Below are positions 36,173 through 46,690 of a DNA stretch of 64,000 nucleotides, piece by piece (within the stretch, counting starts at the first letter, position 1; every line of letters starts with the position of its first letter). The position numbers and the translations under genes were made by a program. The DNA is from Betaproteobacteria bacterium HGW-Betaproteobacteria-1 (GTDB taxonomy: Bacteria > Pseudomonadota > Gammaproteobacteria > Burkholderiales > Methylophilaceae): contig PHCX01000007.1 in assembly GCA_002842435.1 (NCBI GenBank), positions 1 to 64,000 of the forward strand. The letters run 5' to 3'. Under the pieces are notes generated by a model, which was not told the DNA's origin, searched no databases, and saw nothing but the letters and a program-made list of their open reading frames with translations.

Positions 36173-36466
36173 TCAACCGAACTTGAACAGAATGCCGTAG
36201 CCGCCGCGCGGATAATCCCATTCGACGTTATGGTGTTCGTCGCAGATGATGCGGCAGGTACCGCATTCCAGGCAGCCGTCACTGATAACCGTGACCTGGC
36301 CGTTGCCTTCCATGGTCCAGCAACCGGCCGGGCAGCACACAGTGCAGGCCTGCGCCTGACAGTCGTTGCGGCACTTGTCCTCATCGATAATGCTGATGTG
36401 CGGATGGCCGGAATCGACCTTGTAGCGGTTCTGGAACAGTTTCTCTTCTACCTTGATCGCACTCAT
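36173..36466 (-). CDS. fixX: Ferredoxin-like protein FixX
   Basis: A 97-residue ferredoxin-like subunit that carries electrons with FixC towards quinone. Cysteine groups are CRNDCQAQACTVCCPAGC (33-50) and CLECGTCRIIC (66-76). The ATG at 36466 overlaps the fixC stop by ATGA; the extra five codons upstream belong to the fixC frame. Confidence 0.95.
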   Translation of the reverse strand: MSAIKVEEKLFQNRYKVDSGHPHISIIDEDKCRNDCQAQACTVCCPAGCWTMEGNGQVTVISDGCLECGTCRIICDEHHNVEWDYPRGGYGILFKFG

Positions 36467-37761
36467 TCGAATGCCCTCCACAATTTGAATGTATCGCCCA
36501 GCAGACCGAACAGCGAGCGGCGGCGGCGGAAAGTACCGCGGATTTCGCGTTCCTTGGATTTCTTGTCGACGCCGTCCACCGTCAGCATGGTGCGGGCGGC
36601 ATTGGACAGCATTTCCGGATAGTCATTGAAGAACTGCGGATTGCTATGGAACACGTCCGGCATGTTCTTGTACTTCTTCATATCCTTCATGACAAAGCTC
36701 TCGTCCAGTTTGGCCTGATAGCGCTTGAGGTTGGCCGCACTGAATGCCTTGCCTTCGTTCTTCAGCTCGATCAGTGTTTCGGCCGCATGCATGCCGGTGG
36801 TCATCGCCAGGTTGGAGCCTTCGCGGTGCACGGCATTGACGAACATGCCGGCATCGCCGACGATCATCCAGCCTTCGCCGTAGATGGGAGGCATCGCGTT
36901 ATAGCCGCCTTCGGGGATCAGGTGGGCGGTGTATTCCTTCATTTCGCCGCCCTGGATCAACGGCTTGATCGCCGGGTGCGCCTTCATCTCTTCCAGCAGT
37001 GCATAAGGCGTCGTGCCCTGCTTCTTGAAATCGGACAGCATGCAGCCGACGCCGATGGTCACCGATTCGCTGTTGGTGTAGAGGAAACCGGTACCCATCA
37101 TGCCCTTGGTGATCTTGCCCACCATCTCGATGACGACGCCTTCGGTGCCTTTGACATTGAAGCGCTGCTCTATCAGCTCCTGCGGCATGAAATGAATCTC
37201 CTTCACCGCCAGCGCCACATCCTTGGGCTGCAACTCCGGGTGAAAACCGGCCTTCTTGGCCAGCAAGGAATTGACACCGTCGGCCAGGATCACCGCATCG
37301 GCATAGATTTCGCCGCCCTGGCGGTCAGTCATGACGCCGATCACGCGCTCGCCGTCCAGCAGCAGATGGGAAACCGTGGTCTCGCAAATCACCAAAGCCC
37401 CTGCCGCCTTCACGCGTTCCGAGAACCACTTGTCGAACTGCGAACGGATCATGGTGTAGCGGTTGTAGGGTTCCTTATTGAACGCGTCCGAGCGGTAATG
37501 CGAGCCAATATAGGATTCATCGTCCAGCACCCACATGCGCTGCTCGATGATATGGCGTTCCAGCGGCGCATCGTCGCGGAAGTCAGGAATCATGCGCTCC
37601 AGCGCGTCGGAATAGAGAATGGCGCCCTGCACATTCTTGGAACCGGGCGATTCGCCGCGCTCGATCTGCAGCACACTGAGTCCCGCCTTGGCCAGCGTAT
37701 AAGCCGCCGAGTTGCCGGAAGGTCCGGCGCCGACGACGATCACATCGAATTTTTCAGCCAT
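36463..37761 (-). CDS. fixC: ETF-quinone oxidoreductase FixC
   Basis: A 432-residue flavoprotein of the FixABCX electron-bifurcating complex, which uses NADH to reduce both quinone and a low-potential ferredoxin for nitrogenase. The FAD motif GAGPSGNSAAYTLAK is at 11-25, and GEGWMIVGDAGMFVNAVHREG (about 275-295) is the second FAD segment. Intact and of normal length. Sigma-54 promoter upstream of fixA. Confidence 0.97.
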   Translation of the reverse strand: MAEKFDVIVVGAGPSGNSAAYTLAKAGLSVLQIERGESPGSKNVQGAILYSDALERMIPDFRDDAPLERHIIEQRMWVLDDESYIGSHYRSDAFNKEPYNRYTMIRSQFDKWFSERVKAAGALVICETTVSHLLLDGERVIGVMTDRQGGEIYADAVILADGVNSLLAKKAGFHPELQPKDVALAVKEIHFMPQELIEQRFNVKGTEGVVIEMVGKITKGMMGTGFLYTNSESVTIGVGCMLSDFKKQGTTPYALLEEMKAHPAIKPLIQGGEMKEYTAHLIPEGGYNAMPPIYGEGWMIVGDAGMFVNAVHREGSNLAMTTGMHAAETLIELKNEGKAFSAANLKRYQAKLDESFVMKDMKKYKNMPDVFHSNPQFFNDYPEMLSNAARTMLTVDGVDKKSKEREIRGTFRRRRSLFGLLGDTFKLWRAFE

Positions 37762-37773
37762 GTTGTGTTCTCC

Positions 37774-38868
37774 TTATCCGGCTTTCCTGGCGGTAGCCAG
37801 ATGCGCCTTGAATGCTTCGGTCAATGCGGGAAGTATGGTCATGGCGTTACCGACGATACCGTAGTGGGCAAAATCGAAAATCGGTGCATTCGGGTCGTTG
37901 TTGATGGCAATGATCACATCCGAGGCATCCATGCCGACACGATGCTGAATCGCACCGGAGATGCCGGCAGCGATATATAGCTTGGGCCGCACGGTCTTGC
38001 CGGACTGCCCGACCTGACGCTCCAGGTCCAGCCAGCCGGCCTGCACCACCGGACGCGTCGCACCGACCTCGGCACCGAGCACATTGGCCAAGTCCCAGAT
38101 CAGCTTGAAGTTTTCCGGCTTCTTCATGCCGCGGCCGCCGGAAACGATGATGTCGGCGAATGGCAATTGCGGTTTGTCCTGCATCTCGTCCGGGATGAAT
38201 TCCAGCACCTTGGTGATGATGGAGGACTCCACCATGCCCAGCTTGTCTTCGACGATGCGACCGCTGCGTGTCGCATCGCGTTCCGGCATGGCCATCACGC
38301 GCGGCCGCACCGTCGCCATCTGCGGCCGGTAATTAAGGGTCTGGATGGTACACAACAGGCTGCCGCCGAAGGTCGGACGTGTCGCCAGCAGGCTACGGGC
38401 TTCGAGGTCGACATTGAGCTCGGTACAGTCGGCTGTCAGGCCTGTCTTCAATGTAGTCGCTACGCTGCCAGCCAGGTCACGACCAAGCGTGGTAGCACCC
38501 AGCAGCAGGATTTCAGGCTGGTATTTGTTGACCAGGTCGGTCAGCCCCTTGGTGTAAGGTTCATTGCGATAATCTGTGAGCAGCGGATCTTCGACCAGGT
38601 AACAGAGATCGGCACCGTGAAAGAAAGCCTCATGGCAGAAACTGCGCGTGGTGTCGCCGGGCTGACCCATGACCACACCGGCCAGTTCCACGCCCAGCAT
38701 ATCGGCCAGTTTCCTGCCTTCACCCAGCAGTTCCAGCGAAACCGGGTGGATGGCGCCGCGTTCGTGCTCAACGAACACCCATACGCCTTTGTAGCCCAGC
38801 AGGCTTTCATCCAGTTGCAGCTTCCTCTTGCCTGCCGCAGGCTTTTTGGCTTCAGTTTCTTCGCTCAT
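37774..38868 (-). CDS. fixB: Electron-transfer flavoprotein alpha chain FixB
   Basis: A 364-residue ETF alpha subunit with the adenine-nucleotide half (about 30-190) and the C-terminal FAD domain with [24 protein letters not shown] and [17 protein letters not shown] (about 240-325). With FixA it takes electrons from NADH and bifurcates them. Confidence 0.97.
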   Translation of the reverse strand: MSEETEAKKPAAGKRKLQLDESLLGYKGVWVFVEHERGAIHPVSLELLGEGRKLADMLGVELAGVVMGQPGDTTRSFCHEAFFHGADLCYLVEDPLLTDYRNEPYTKGLTDLVNKYQPEILLLGATTLGRDLAGSVATTLKTGLTADCTELNVDLEARSLLATRPTFGGSLLCTIQTLNYRPQMATVRPRVMAMPERDATRSGRIVEDKLGMVESSIITKVLEFIPDEMQDKPQLPFADIIVSGGRGMKKPENFKLIWDLANVLGAEVGATRPVVQAGWLDLERQVGQSGKTVRPKLYIAAGISGAIQHRVGMDASDVIIAINNDPNAPIFDFAHYGIVGNAMTILPALTEAFKAHLATARKAG

Positions 38869-38897
38869 TTTGTAGTCCTTTTTAAACCCTGACTTTC

Positions 38898-38960
38898 AGC
38901 CACAGAGGTCACAGAGAAAACCTGAAAGTGGGTCTTTTCTCTCTGTGTGCTCTGTGGCTG
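38898..38960. repeat. CACAGAG hairpin element, copy 5
   Basis: The shortest copy: GCCACAGAGGTCACAGAGAAAA and TTTTCTCTCTGTGTGCTCTGTGGCT around an 18-base spacer, between fixA and fixB. Confidence 0.85.
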
Positions 38961-38968
38961 ACTCATTT

Positions 38969-39814
38969 TCATACCGCCCGCTTGGCGATCTCTTTTTCCA
39001 GTTTCGGATGCTTATTGAACATCTTGGCCAGCAGCGTCACGCTCAAGTCGCCGGGCTCGTTGCTTTCACACTGGATAATCTCGGCTTTCACTGCACGCGG
39101 CGTCGGTGCGAACACCTTGGAAACCACCGTCGGCGAGCCCTTGAGACCGGTCTTGGTGACATCCTCGATACCGGCCTCGTCCTTGTTCCATATCTTCACC
39201 GGGTAACGCGAGGCACGGAACATGTTGGCCATGGTCGCAAAGCGCATCTCGTTGTTGCCTTCCAGCACCGTGATCAAACATGGCGTACTGGTCTTCAGTA
39301 CCTGCACGCCGCCTTCGGACCGGCGTTCGACGACAATCTCATCATTCTCTGTATCCAGCGAGCGCACCTTGGAGACATAGGTCAGCAACTGCATGTCGAG
39401 GCGTTTTGCCACACCGGGGCCGACCTGTGCCGTATCACCGTCGATGGTCTGCTTGCCGGTGAACACCAGGTCGACCGGCATGTCCTTGCTGATCTGGCTG
39501 ATGGCGGAGGCCAGCGCATAACTGGTCGCCAGGGTATCGGAACCGGCGAACACGCGATCCGTCACCAGTACGGCATCATCGGCGCCATAGGAGATGGCCT
39601 TGCGCAAGGCGGCTTCTGCCATCGGCGGCCCCATGGTCAACACCGTCACCCGGCCGCCATACTGGTCCTTGAGTCGCAGCGCTTCTTCCAGCGCATAGAG
39701 ATCATAGGGATTGACGATGGCCGGCACGCCCTGACGCATGATGGTATTGGTCACAGGGTGCACCCGGATCTGTGCACTATCCGGAACTTGTTTGATACAG
39801 ACGACGATATGCAT
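38969..39814 (-). CDS. fixA: Electron-transfer flavoprotein beta chain FixA
   Basis: A 281-residue ETF beta subunit: MHIVVCIKQVPDSAQIRVHP start, NPYDLYALEEALRLKD near 36 and the conserved FTGKQTIDGDTAQVGP block near 116-131. First gene of the fix operon, with a perfect sigma-54 promoter 34 bases upstream and a NifA site further up. Confidence 0.97.
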   Translation of the reverse strand: MHIVVCIKQVPDSAQIRVHPVTNTIMRQGVPAIVNPYDLYALEEALRLKDQYGGRVTVLTMGPPMAEAALRKAISYGADDAVLVTDRVFAGSDTLATSYALASAISQISKDMPVDLVFTGKQTIDGDTAQVGPGVAKRLDMQLLTYVSKVRSLDTENDEIVVERRSEGGVQVLKTSTPCLITVLEGNNEMRFATMANMFRASRYPVKIWNKDEAGIEDVTKTGLKGSPTVVSKVFAPTPRAVKAEIIQCESNEPGDLSVTLLAKMFNKHPKLEKEIAKRAV

Positions 39815-39847
39815 TGCTGACTCCGTGTTCTTGCTTGATATGACTAC

Positions 39848-39863
39848 AGCAACCTCTGTGCCA
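39848..39863 (-). promoter_or_regulatory. Sigma-54 promoter of fixABCX
   Basis: TGGCAC-AGAGG-TTGCT on the minus strand is a full consensus match, 34 bases before fixA. Confidence 0.92.
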
Positions 39864-39932
39864 GACCGTATATTCGTTAATTTTTAACTTAAATTCATAC
39901 ACTTATGGATTTTCATCGGCTATCAGCCTGTT

Positions 39933-39948
39933 TGTCGCAAATACGACA
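39933..39948. promoter_or_regulatory. NifA upstream activator site before fixA
   Basis: TGT-CGCAAATACG-ACA matches TGT-N10-ACA exactly, 70 bases upstream of the -24 element and just past the nifW stop. Confidence 0.88.
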
Positions 39949-39950
39949 AA

Positions 39951-40286
39951 TCAGGCATGACGTTCAGCCAATGTATCTTTCAGCTTGCTGATGCTCACCG
40001 TTTGCACGCCATCCGCTTCCTGGAACACCTTGAACACTTTCTCGGTGGCCGCATTCGACTTGACGAAATCGGCATAGGCCATTTCCAGCCGTTGCTTGTA
40101 GGCAGCGCGTTCTTCAGCTTCCGGCAAACCTTCCGCGACCCGGTCGCGTCCCAGATACTGCTGAAAGCGCTTGAGTATGTGCAGGCGGTTCACATGCACG
40201 ACTGGCGGGTCGTAATCCACCTCCAGGAAATCGAGGAACTCCTCGGCCGAGGAAAATTTCTGCATGGTGTCGACTAGGCTGCTCAT
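39951..40286 (-). CDS. nifW: Nitrogenase-stabilising protein NifW
   Basis: A 111-residue NifW: SAEEFLDFLEVDYDPPVVHVNRLHILKRF (about 13-41) is the family signature. It associates with MoFe protein and is thought to protect it from oxygen. GGAG stands six bases before the ATG at 40286; the longer frame is not conserved. Last gene of nifV-cysE-nifW. Confidence 0.95.
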   Translation of the reverse strand: MSSLVDTMQKFSSAEEFLDFLEVDYDPPVVHVNRLHILKRFQQYLGRDRVAEGLPEAEERAAYKQRLEMAYADFVKSNAATEKVFKVFQEADGVQTVSISKLKDTLAERHA

Positions 40287-40330
40287 GATGTCTCCGTTGA
40301 TTGAAGTAAGGTTGTTCAGATTGATCGGCA

Positions 40331-41062
40331 TCAGTGCACGATGATGCCGCCAGATGTTTTTTCCGGGGTACCGGCTTCCACCAGTTCCTTGCCGTCGCGG
40401 TCCTGTTGCAATTTCAGCATCACCAGCTGCACTTCCAGGTCGTCTATGCGTTCAAGCAGGGTTTCAACCGCGTGGCCGACTGGATCCGGCATCAAATGAT
40501 GGTCGAGGTCGATACCCTTTTGCGGCTGACGCCGCTGGTCTTCAGGCAATACCACGCGGCCGGGGATGCCGACCACAGTCATGCTTTCCGGTATGTCATG
40601 GATGACCACGGAATTGGCGCCGACGCGAGCATCGCGGCCCACCGTCACCGGGCCCAGTATCTTGGCACCGGCCCCGATCATGACGCCGTCGCACAGGGTC
40701 GGATGACGCTTGCCCGCGTTCCAGGACACGCCTCCCAGCGTGACGCCGTGATACAAGGTGACGTCATTGCCGACTTCGGCCGTCTCGCCGATGACCACGC
40801 CACAGCCATGGTCGATGAAGAAGCGCCGGCCTATGGTGGCGCCCGGATGAATGTCGATCTGGGTGAACATGCGGGATAAATAGCTGAGCCAACGTGCGGC
40901 AAAGCGCATGCCACGCTTCCACAGGCCGTGCGCCATGCGATGCGCGATGATTGCGTGCAGGCCCGGGTAGGTCAGCAGCACCTCCAGCCGGTTGCGGGCA
41001 GCAGGGTCACGGTCGAACACACAATCCAGGTCTTCTTTCATCAGGCCGAACAGCGAGCTCAT
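40331..41062 (-). CDS. cysE: Serine O-acetyltransferase, nif copy (NifP type)
   Basis: A 243-residue left-handed beta-helix acyltransferase with hexapeptide repeats. [30 protein letters not shown] holds the catalytic histidine, and [21 protein letters not shown] follows. It makes O-acetylserine for cysteine, the sulfur source for the cysteine desulfurase. A copy inside the nif regulon meets the raised sulfur demand, as NifP does in Azotobacter. Its start overlaps the nifV stop by ATGA. Confidence 0.95.
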   Translation of the reverse strand: MSSLFGLMKEDLDCVFDRDPAARNRLEVLLTYPGLHAIIAHRMAHGLWKRGMRFAARWLSYLSRMFTQIDIHPGATIGRRFFIDHGCGVVIGETAEVGNDVTLYHGVTLGGVSWNAGKRHPTLCDGVMIGAGAKILGPVTVGRDARVGANSVVIHDIPESMTVVGIPGRVVLPEDQRRQPQKGIDLDHHLMPDPVGHAVETLLERIDDLEVQLVMLKLQQDRDGKELVEAGTPEKTSGGIIVH

Positions 41063-42219
41063 GACAGCCTCCTTTCATCCCGTTCACTGCCATGCAGGGA
41101 TTCCAGATACATGCGCATCAGCTCTTCTGTCTGTGGGTTGCGTTTGTTGCTGCTGGCAAACTGGCGGATCAACGCCAGCACTTCAGGTGTTTCCTGGTCC
41201 TGCAGATTGATGCCGAGCTGGGCATACGCATGTTTGACGCCGTGACTGCCGGAATGCTTGCCCAGTACCAGCCGACGGTCGCGGCCGACCTGTGCCGGGT
41301 CGAAGCTCTCGTAGGTCGCCGGATCCTTCAGCATGCCGTCCACATGCAGGCCGGATTCATGCGTGAACACCGCCTCACCGACGATGCTCTTGTTCGCGGC
41401 AACAGTACGGCCGGAAGCATCCGCCACCAACCGGGAGATGCCGGGGAAACTGCGGGTATCGACACCGGACTCGATGCCGTGCAGACGCTGCAAGGCCATC
41501 ACCACCTCTTCCAGCGGCGCATTACCGGCGCGCTCGCCGAGTCCGTTGACCGTGGTATTGACATGGCTCGCACCGGCCAAGACAGCGGCGATGGAATTGG
41601 CAGTCGCCAGGCCGAGATCGTCATGCGCATGGATCTCAATTTCCATATCCACCGCACGCGCCAGTTGATTGATACGATTGAACGTGACGAAAGGATCGAG
41701 CACACCCAGCGTATCGGCATAACGGAAACGGCGAGCACCAGCGGCCTTGGCCGTCGCAGCCACCTGCAGCACAAACGCCTGGTCGGCGCGCGAGGCATCC
41801 TCGCCACCCACCGAAACTTCCAGTCCCAGGTCGCAAGCCTTGCGGACGAAATGCCATATCTGCTCCAGCACCCAGTCACGGTTGCGGCGCAATTTACGCT
41901 CTATGTGCAGATCGGACACCGGCAGGGAAAGATTGACCAACTGCGCGCCAGACTGCCGGCAGGCTTCGAGGTCGGCTTCGGTCATGCGCCCCCAAACCAT
42001 CAACCGGCTCGGCAGGCCAAGCGCGGCAATGGCGCGGATATCCTCGATCTCCGCCATGCCCATGGCAGGAATGCCTACTTCCAGCTCCGGCACCCCGGCA
42101 TCCGCCAGCGCTTTGGCAATCGCCAGCTTCTCGCCGCGCGAAAATGCCACGCCGGCGGTCTGTTCGCCGTCGCGCAAGGTGGTGTCGTTAATAATGATGT
42201 TGCTGTCAGCTTGTCGCAT
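41059..42219 (-). CDS. nifV: Homocitrate synthase NifV
   Basis: Makes (R)-homocitrate, the organic part of FeMo-co, from acetyl-CoA and 2-oxoglutarate. A 386-residue DRE-TIM metallolyase with [16 protein letters not shown] (11-26), [13 protein letters not shown] (metal-site histidines, about 197-209) and [15 protein letters not shown]. All motifs are intact. A sigma-54 type promoter and NifA site precede it. Confidence 0.97.
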   Translation of the reverse strand: MRQADSNIIINDTTLRDGEQTAGVAFSRGEKLAIAKALADAGVPELEVGIPAMGMAEIEDIRAIAALGLPSRLMVWGRMTEADLEACRQSGAQLVNLSLPVSDLHIERKLRRNRDWVLEQIWHFVRKACDLGLEVSVGGEDASRADQAFVLQVAATAKAAGARRFRYADTLGVLDPFVTFNRINQLARAVDMEIEIHAHDDLGLATANSIAAVLAGASHVNTTVNGLGERAGNAPLEEVVMALQRLHGIESGVDTRSFPGISRLVADASGRTVAANKSIVGEAVFTHESGLHVDGMLKDPATYESFDPAQVGRDRRLVLGKHSGSHGVKHAYAQLGINLQDQETPEVLALIRQFASSNKRNPQTEELMRMYLESLHGSERDERRLS

Positions 42220-42252
42220 TTGGCCGCCTCAAGTCTCTTCAACAGAGACTGA

Positions 42253-42268
42253 AGCATAGCCTGTGCCA
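42253..42268 (-). promoter_or_regulatory. Sigma-54 promoter of nifV-cysE-nifW
   Basis: TGGCAC-AGGCT-ATGCT on the minus strand, perfect -24 and one change in the -12 element, 34 bases before nifV. Confidence 0.82.
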
Positions 42269-42334
42269 GCGTGGAGATTTATTTATTGGTGTTTATATTC
42301 AAACACTTGAAACCATATAAACCTGCCAGCTCTT

Positions 42335-42350
42335 TGTCTGCATTACGACA
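42335..42350. promoter_or_regulatory. NifA upstream activator site before nifV
   Basis: TGT-CTGCATTACG-ACA matches TGT-N10-ACA, 67 bases upstream of the -24 element. Confidence 0.85.
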
Positions 42351-42413
42351 AACGACACATGGGGATATACAGGGAAGTAACAGGGAAGCGCTGATTAAAT
42401 GTGAGAGCAGAAT

Positions 42414-42446
42414 GGGCTGCCAGGACCATAAAGATACTGGCAGCCC
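42414..42446 (-). terminator. Hairpin after the isc operon
   Basis: GGGCTGCCAG and CTGGCAGCCC form a 10-bp stem with a 13-base loop, 19 bases after the fdx stop. The following bases (ATTCTG) are only weakly T-rich, so it may be a weak terminator or an RNA-protecting hairpin. An upstream GGAAGCGCTGATTAAAT resembles the outer arm of repeat copy B. Confidence 0.5.
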
Positions 42447-42464
42447 GGTGTGGTGGATATTGTG

Positions 42465-42803
42465 CTATTCGTGTTCGCGTGCGTGGTTAAGGCTGTAGCG
42501 CGGCAGCTCGACCGTCAGCGGCGCTTCGCCCACCTTGATCTGGCATGCCAGCCTTGAGGTGGGCGTCAGCCCCCAGGCTTCGTCCAGTTGGTCTTCTTCG
42601 TCATCCGCTGCGGGTGGCAGCGAGGCAAAACCTTCGCGCACGATGATGTGGCAGGTACTGCAGGCACAGACGCCATCGCAGGCGTGCTCGATCTCGAGCC
42701 CCGCTGCGAGCAAGGCATCGCATAACACCTTGCCCGGCTTGACTTCCAGTGACAGACCATCCGGGCAGACATCGGCGTGCGGCATTACGGTGATGATGGT
42801 CAT
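42465..42803 (-). CDS. fdx: [2Fe-2S] ferredoxin of the isc operon
   Basis: A 112-residue ISC-type ferredoxin with ligands C42, C48, C51 and C87 (C-x5-C-x2-C...C). It gives electrons to IscS/IscU during cluster assembly. The start overlaps the hscA stop by four bases. Last gene of the operon. Confidence 0.94.
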   Translation of the reverse strand: MTIITVMPHADVCPDGLSLEVKPGKVLCDALLAAGLEIEHACDGVCACSTCHIIVREGFASLPPAADDEEDQLDEAWGLTPTSRLACQIKVGEAPLTVELPRYSLNHAREHE

Positions 42804-44677
42804 ATCTCGATACTCTCCAGTTGTTTTCCGGACAGCGCACGCCGCACCGAGGCATCCATGCGGCGGCCGGCAAACTCCACAGTCACGGCATTCAACGCCT
42901 CAGTCGCCTGACGCAGGGATTCCAGGCTGTTGGCATCGCCCATGATCAGCACCTCGGCCAGGTCGTAGATACTGGACCAGATGGCATCCCACTCCGGCTT
43001 GCTCAGCAGTTCATGGCCGTTTTCCGCCATTGCGGCCTCGGTCGCGTCGAGCAGGCGTCGCGCTTCCACCTGTGCCTCGCGCAACATGCGCATGGTCTTG
43101 TCATGCTCGGCATTGGCAATACCGGAACTCAGCATGCCGAGTATCTCCGAATCGCTCAAACCGTAGGAAGGCTTGACTGCCACACTGGCTTCCACGCCAC
43201 TGGTCTGTTCACGGGCACTGACGGAAAGCAGGCCGTCTGCATCGACCTGGAAGGTCACCCGAATGCGTGCGGCACCCGCCACCATGGGCGGAATACCTCG
43301 CAGTTCGAAACGTGCCAGCGAACGGCATTCGGATACCAGTTCACGTTCACCCTGCACGACATGGATGCTCATGGCCGTCTGGCCGTCCTTGAAGGTGGTG
43401 AAGTCCTGCGCACGCGCCGAAGGGATGGTCGAGTTGCGTGGAATGATCTTTTCGGTGAGCCCGCCCATGGTCTCCAGACCGAGCGAGAGCGGAATCACGT
43501 CAAGCAGCAACAGATCGTTGTCGCTGCGATTGCCGGCCAGCGCATTGGCCTGGATCGCTGCACCGAGCGCAACCACCTTGTCCGGGTCCAGATTGGTCAG
43601 CGGTTCACGGAAGAAGAATTCAGTGACCGCCACGCGCAAATGCGGCATGCGGGTAGCGCCACCGACCAGCACCACACCCTGCACATCCTCGACCTGCAGG
43701 CCGGCATCGCGCAGTGCACGACGCACCGGGCTGAAGGTCCTGCCCAGCAGGGACTTGCTGAGTTCAAAGAAGATCTCGCGGCTGACGATGGCACTGACAG
43801 GCTTGCCGCCAGCCAGCACGCAGGAAATCTCGGTGGCTGGCGCATCGGTCAGCCGCTCCTTCGCCAGGCGCGCTTCGGTCAGCAGTAGGCGTGTATCTTC
43901 AGCCGATAAAGGCGGAAGCTGCAAAGTCTCTATCAACCAGTTGTAGATGCAGCGGTCGAAATCGTCACCGCCCAGCGCAGAATCGCCGCTGGTCGCCAGC
44001 ACCTCGAAGACGCCACGCGTCAGGCGCAGGATGGAAAAATCGAAGGTACCGCCACCGAGGTCATAAACACAGTAGATGCCCTCGGATGCGTTATCCAGGC
44101 CGTAGGCAATCGCCGCGGCAGTCGGCTCATTGAGCAGGCGCAAAACACTGATGCCGGCCAGACGTGCTGCGTCCTTGGTCGCCTGCCGCTGCGCGTCATC
44201 AAAATAGGCCGGCACGGTGATCACGGCACCAGAAAGCTCGCCACCCAGACTCTGCTCTGCGCGCAGGCGCAACACCTTGAGAATCTCTGCAGAGACTTCC
44301 ACCGGGCTGAGTTCACCAGCCACGGTCCTGAGCTTGACCATGCCGGGCGCATCAATGAACTGGTAAGGCATGGCTTCGATGTCGGCGATGTCATCCACGC
44401 CACGCCCCATGAAGCGCTTGACCGAAACGATGGTGTTGCGCGGGTCCTGTGCTGCCCGCTCACGCGCATCCCAGCCGACTTCCACCTCGCCATCTGCGCT
44501 GTATCTCACCACGGAGGGCAGCAAGGCACGGCCCGCATCGTCCGGCAATACCTCCGCCTCGCTGCTGCGTACCGACGCCACCAGCGAATGTGTCGTGCCC
44601 AGGTCTATGCCGACTGCCAGCCTGTGCTGATGCGGTGCAGCGCTTTGGCCCGGTTCGGCGATTTGTAATAATGCCAT
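42800..44677 (-). CDS. hscA: Hsp70-type chaperone HscA
   Basis: A 625-residue Hsp70 for release of clusters from IscU. ATPase motifs [12 protein letters not shown] (23-34), [14 protein letters not shown] and [10 protein letters not shown] are present; the substrate domain follows from about 400. HscA binds the LPPVK loop found in the IscU of this operon. The 119-base gap to hscB contains four 18-bp repeats. Confidence 0.96.
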   Translation of the reverse strand: MALLQIAEPGQSAAPHQHRLAVGIDLGTTHSLVASVRSSEAEVLPDDAGRALLPSVVRYSADGEVEVGWDARERAAQDPRNTIVSVKRFMGRGVDDIADIEAMPYQFIDAPGMVKLRTVAGELSPVEVSAEILKVLRLRAEQSLGGELSGAVITVPAYFDDAQRQATKDAARLAGISVLRLLNEPTAAAIAYGLDNASEGIYCVYDLGGGTFDFSILRLTRGVFEVLATSGDSALGGDDFDRCIYNWLIETLQLPPLSAEDTRLLLTEARLAKERLTDAPATEISCVLAGGKPVSAIVSREIFFELSKSLLGRTFSPVRRALRDAGLQVEDVQGVVLVGGATRMPHLRVAVTEFFFREPLTNLDPDKVVALGAAIQANALAGNRSDNDLLLLDVIPLSLGLETMGGLTEKIIPRNSTIPSARAQDFTTFKDGQTAMSIHVVQGERELVSECRSLARFELRGIPPMVAGAARIRVTFQVDADGLLSVSAREQTSGVEASVAVKPSYGLSDSEILGMLSSGIANAEHDKTMRMLREAQVEARRLLDATEAAMAENGHELLSKPEWDAIWSSIYDLAEVLIMGDANSLESLRQATEALNAVTVEFAGRRMDASVRRALSGKQLESIEI

Positions 44678-44701
44678 ATCAGAACCCTGTTCCTGAGGAC
44701 T

Positions 44702-44773
44702 GCTTTCGCGCGAAGGTCTGTTTCCCCGCGAAAGCCTGCTTGCTCATGAAGACCTGCTTTTCCGCGAAGAAAA
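44702..44773. repeat. 18-bp imperfect tandem repeat between hscB and hscA
   Basis: Four diverged units of GCTTTCCCGCGAAGACCT type (first unit GCTTTCGCGCGAAGGTCT) fill most of the hscB-hscA spacer. Each unit has a TTC-CGCGAA palindrome. Confidence 0.75.
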
Positions 44774-44796
44774 GCGCAAACCATGCTGTTTTCAGT

Positions 44797-45348
44797 TCAA
44801 ACCCGGCCATGGCTGGTTGTGCTTTCCATGTTCTCGATCACGTCATCAATATCGTTGCGCAGCTTTTCATAGAACCTCAGTTCATTCATGCGCAATGCCG
44901 CAGCCTGGAAATCACCCTGCTCATCCAGCATGGCGGCCAGTTCGTTTTCCTGGGTGGTCAGCTTGTGACGCAACCGACGCGCCAGTACCTCAAGCACCTT
45001 GATATCCTGCATGGCACTTGCCTCTTCTATCGCTTCGCGCCATTCCATCTGCGCGGTAAGAAAGGCAGGAGAAACCGTCGCGGAATTCTCAGCCTCGGCA
45101 TAACCCGCGAGGCGGATCAGGCATTGCGCGCGACTGACCGGATGGCGCAAGGTACGGTAGGCATCATTCACGTCGGCAGACATCTGCAGCGCCATGCGAC
45201 GCTCGTTCTCGCTGTGACTGGCATGACGGTCCGGATGCAATTCACCCTGCAATCTGCAGAAGGTGTTCTCCAGCAGCGTCATGTCGATACGATAGCTGGG
45301 CGCTAAACCGAACAATTCAAAATAGTTGGTATGGGTCATGGTTTGCAT
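44797..45348 (-). CDS. hscB: J-domain co-chaperone HscB
   Basis: A 183-residue protein: N-terminal J domain with NYFELFGLAPSYRID start and the HPD motif (ELHPDRH, about 32-38), and a C-terminal three-helix domain that binds IscU. It stimulates HscA. ATG at 45348 is used because AGGAG stands six bases upstream; an ATG at 45366 precedes that ribosome site. Confidence 0.94.
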   Translation of the reverse strand: MQTMTHTNYFELFGLAPSYRIDMTLLENTFCRLQGELHPDRHASHSENERRMALQMSADVNDAYRTLRHPVSRAQCLIRLAGYAEAENSATVSPAFLTAQMEWREAIEEASAMQDIKVLEVLARRLRHKLTTQENELAAMLDEQGDFQAAALRMNELRFYEKLRNDIDDVIENMESTTSHGRV

Positions 45349-45415
45349 TACAAACTCCTGTTCCATGTCGAATTCAGGCGCAACAACAAGGTGTTCGCCT
45401 CAATGCGGCATGGAA

Positions 45416-45739
45416 TCAGACGCTGAAGCTTTCGCCACAGCCGCAACTGGCCGCAGCATTGGGGTTATTGAATTTGAAACCTTCGTTCAGGCCTTCCCTG
45501 GCGTAATCCAGCTCGGTACCATCGAGATAGACCAGGCTGGTCGGGTCAACCAGCACCTTGACGCCCAGGCTGTCGAAAATCACATCTTCCGGCGCAGCCT
45601 CATCGACGAATTCCAGCGTATAGGCCATGCCGGAACAACCCGAGGTCTTGACGCCGAGACGCAGGCCGATGCCCTTGCCGCGGCTAACGAGAAATTTTTG
45701 CACGCGGCTGGCGGCAGTTTCAGTCAGGGTAACGGCCAT
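45416..45739 (-). CDS. iscA: A-type Fe-S carrier IscA
   Basis: A 107-residue A-type carrier with the three cysteines in SGCSG (C35) and SCGCG (C99 and C101). It passes iron or clusters to targets. The ATG at 45739 gives the family length; the frame upstream runs through a repeat element. A second A-type gene, erpA-like, is directly upstream. Confidence 0.94.
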   Translation of the reverse strand: MAVTLTETAASRVQKFLVSRGKGIGLRLGVKTSGCSGMAYTLEFVDEAAPEDVIFDSLGVKVLVDPTSLVYLDGTELDYAREGLNEGFKFNNPNAAASCGCGESFSV

Positions 45740-45789
45740 AATGATTCTCCTATCAACAAAACTCAAAAAATAGCGAGGAGGGATGGATG

Positions 45790-45882
45790 TAAGGCGCCCG
45801 GCGCACAGGAACCGGAATGTACAGTCAGTACATGAGGATTCCGAGCACCGCGCAACGCAGCAGACGCCCTCCGCAGCATTTT
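45790..45882. repeat. 94-bp palindromic repeat family, copy C
   Basis: Begins TAAGGCGCCCGGCGCACAGGAACCG, has a central hairpin TGTACAGTCAGTACA and ends AGCACCGCGCAACGCAGCAGACG...GCAGCATTTTT. It fills the iscA-erpA spacer and touches the erpA stop codon. Confidence 0.8.
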
Positions 45883-46230
45883 TTACACCGAGAAAGAACT
45901 GCCACAACCACAAGTGGCCGTCGCATTCGGGTTGGTAATCACGAAACGTGCGCCTTCCAGGCCTTCCTGGTAATCAATAGTGGCGCCCACCATGTACTGG
46001 TAGCTCATGGAATCGACCAGCAGAGTGACACCTTCCTTTTCAACGACCGTGTCATCCTCACCGACCTGGTCATCGAAGGCAAAGCTGTACTGAAAGCCGG
46101 AACAGCCGCCGCCGGTCACGTACACGCGCAGTTTCAGATTGGGGTCCCCTTCCTCGGTGATCATTTCATTCACCTTGCCAGCGGCATTGGAGGTAAAGGT
46201 AATAGGTTCCATCGCTACGGTTTCAGTCAT
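45883..46230 (-). CDS. erpA: A-type Fe-S insertion protein (ErpA/HesB type)
   Basis: A 115-residue A-type carrier with GGGCSGFQY and [10 protein letters not shown] cysteine motifs. The [15 protein letters not shown] form and the extended N-terminus are those of ErpA rather than IscA. Having both in the isc set of a nif region recalls the HesB/NifIscA genes of other diazotrophs. It follows iscU by 18 bases. Confidence 0.9.
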   Translation of the reverse strand: MTETVAMEPITFTSNAAGKVNEMITEEGDPNLKLRVYVTGGGCSGFQYSFAFDDQVGEDDTVVEKEGVTLLVDSMSYQYMVGATIDYQEGLEGARFVITNPNATATCGCGSSFSV

Positions 46231-46248
46231 TTCAAGGCTCCTTGATTA

Positions 46249-46668
46249 TCAGGCGGCAGGTTTGCAGGCGTCGTAACCTGCGGTTTCAGTTTCATTCTTG
46301 CTGCGGTAATCGGTGATGGCAGCGCGAATCGCATCCTCGGCCAGCACCGAACAGTGGATCTTCACCGGCGGCAGGGCCAGTTCCTCGGCGATATGGGTGT
46401 TCTTGATATCCAGCGCCTGATCCAGGGTCTTGCCCTTGAGCATTTCCGTCACCAGTGAAGATGAGGCGATGGCACTGCCGCAACCGTACGTCTTGAACTT
46501 GGCATCCTCGATGACACCGTCGTCACTCACCTTGATCTGCAGCTTCATGACATCGCCGCAGGCCGGCGCCCCTACCATGCCGGTGCCTACATCCTGATCT
46601 TCCTGGTCGAAGGACCCGACGTTGCGCGGATTTTCGTAATGATCCAGAACCTTGTCGCTATAAGCCAT
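46249..46668 (-). CDS. iscU: Fe-S scaffold IscU
   Basis: A 139-residue scaffold with C37, D39, C63 and C106 and the HscA-binding LPPVK at 99-103. It lacks the ferredoxin-like middle and C-terminal Nfu domains of a full NifU, so it is of Isc type. It has a short extra tail (NETETAGYDACKPAA). GGAGCAAC site before ATG 46668; the longer frame crosses a palindromic repeat. Confidence 0.95.
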   Translation of the reverse strand: MAYSDKVLDHYENPRNVGSFDQEDQDVGTGMVGAPACGDVMKLQIKVSDDGVIEDAKFKTYGCGSAIASSSLVTEMLKGKTLDQALDIKNTHIAEELALPPVKIHCSVLAEDAIRAAITDYRSKNETETAGYDACKPAA

Positions 46669-46690
46669 TTGTTGCTCCTTATTAAGTTGC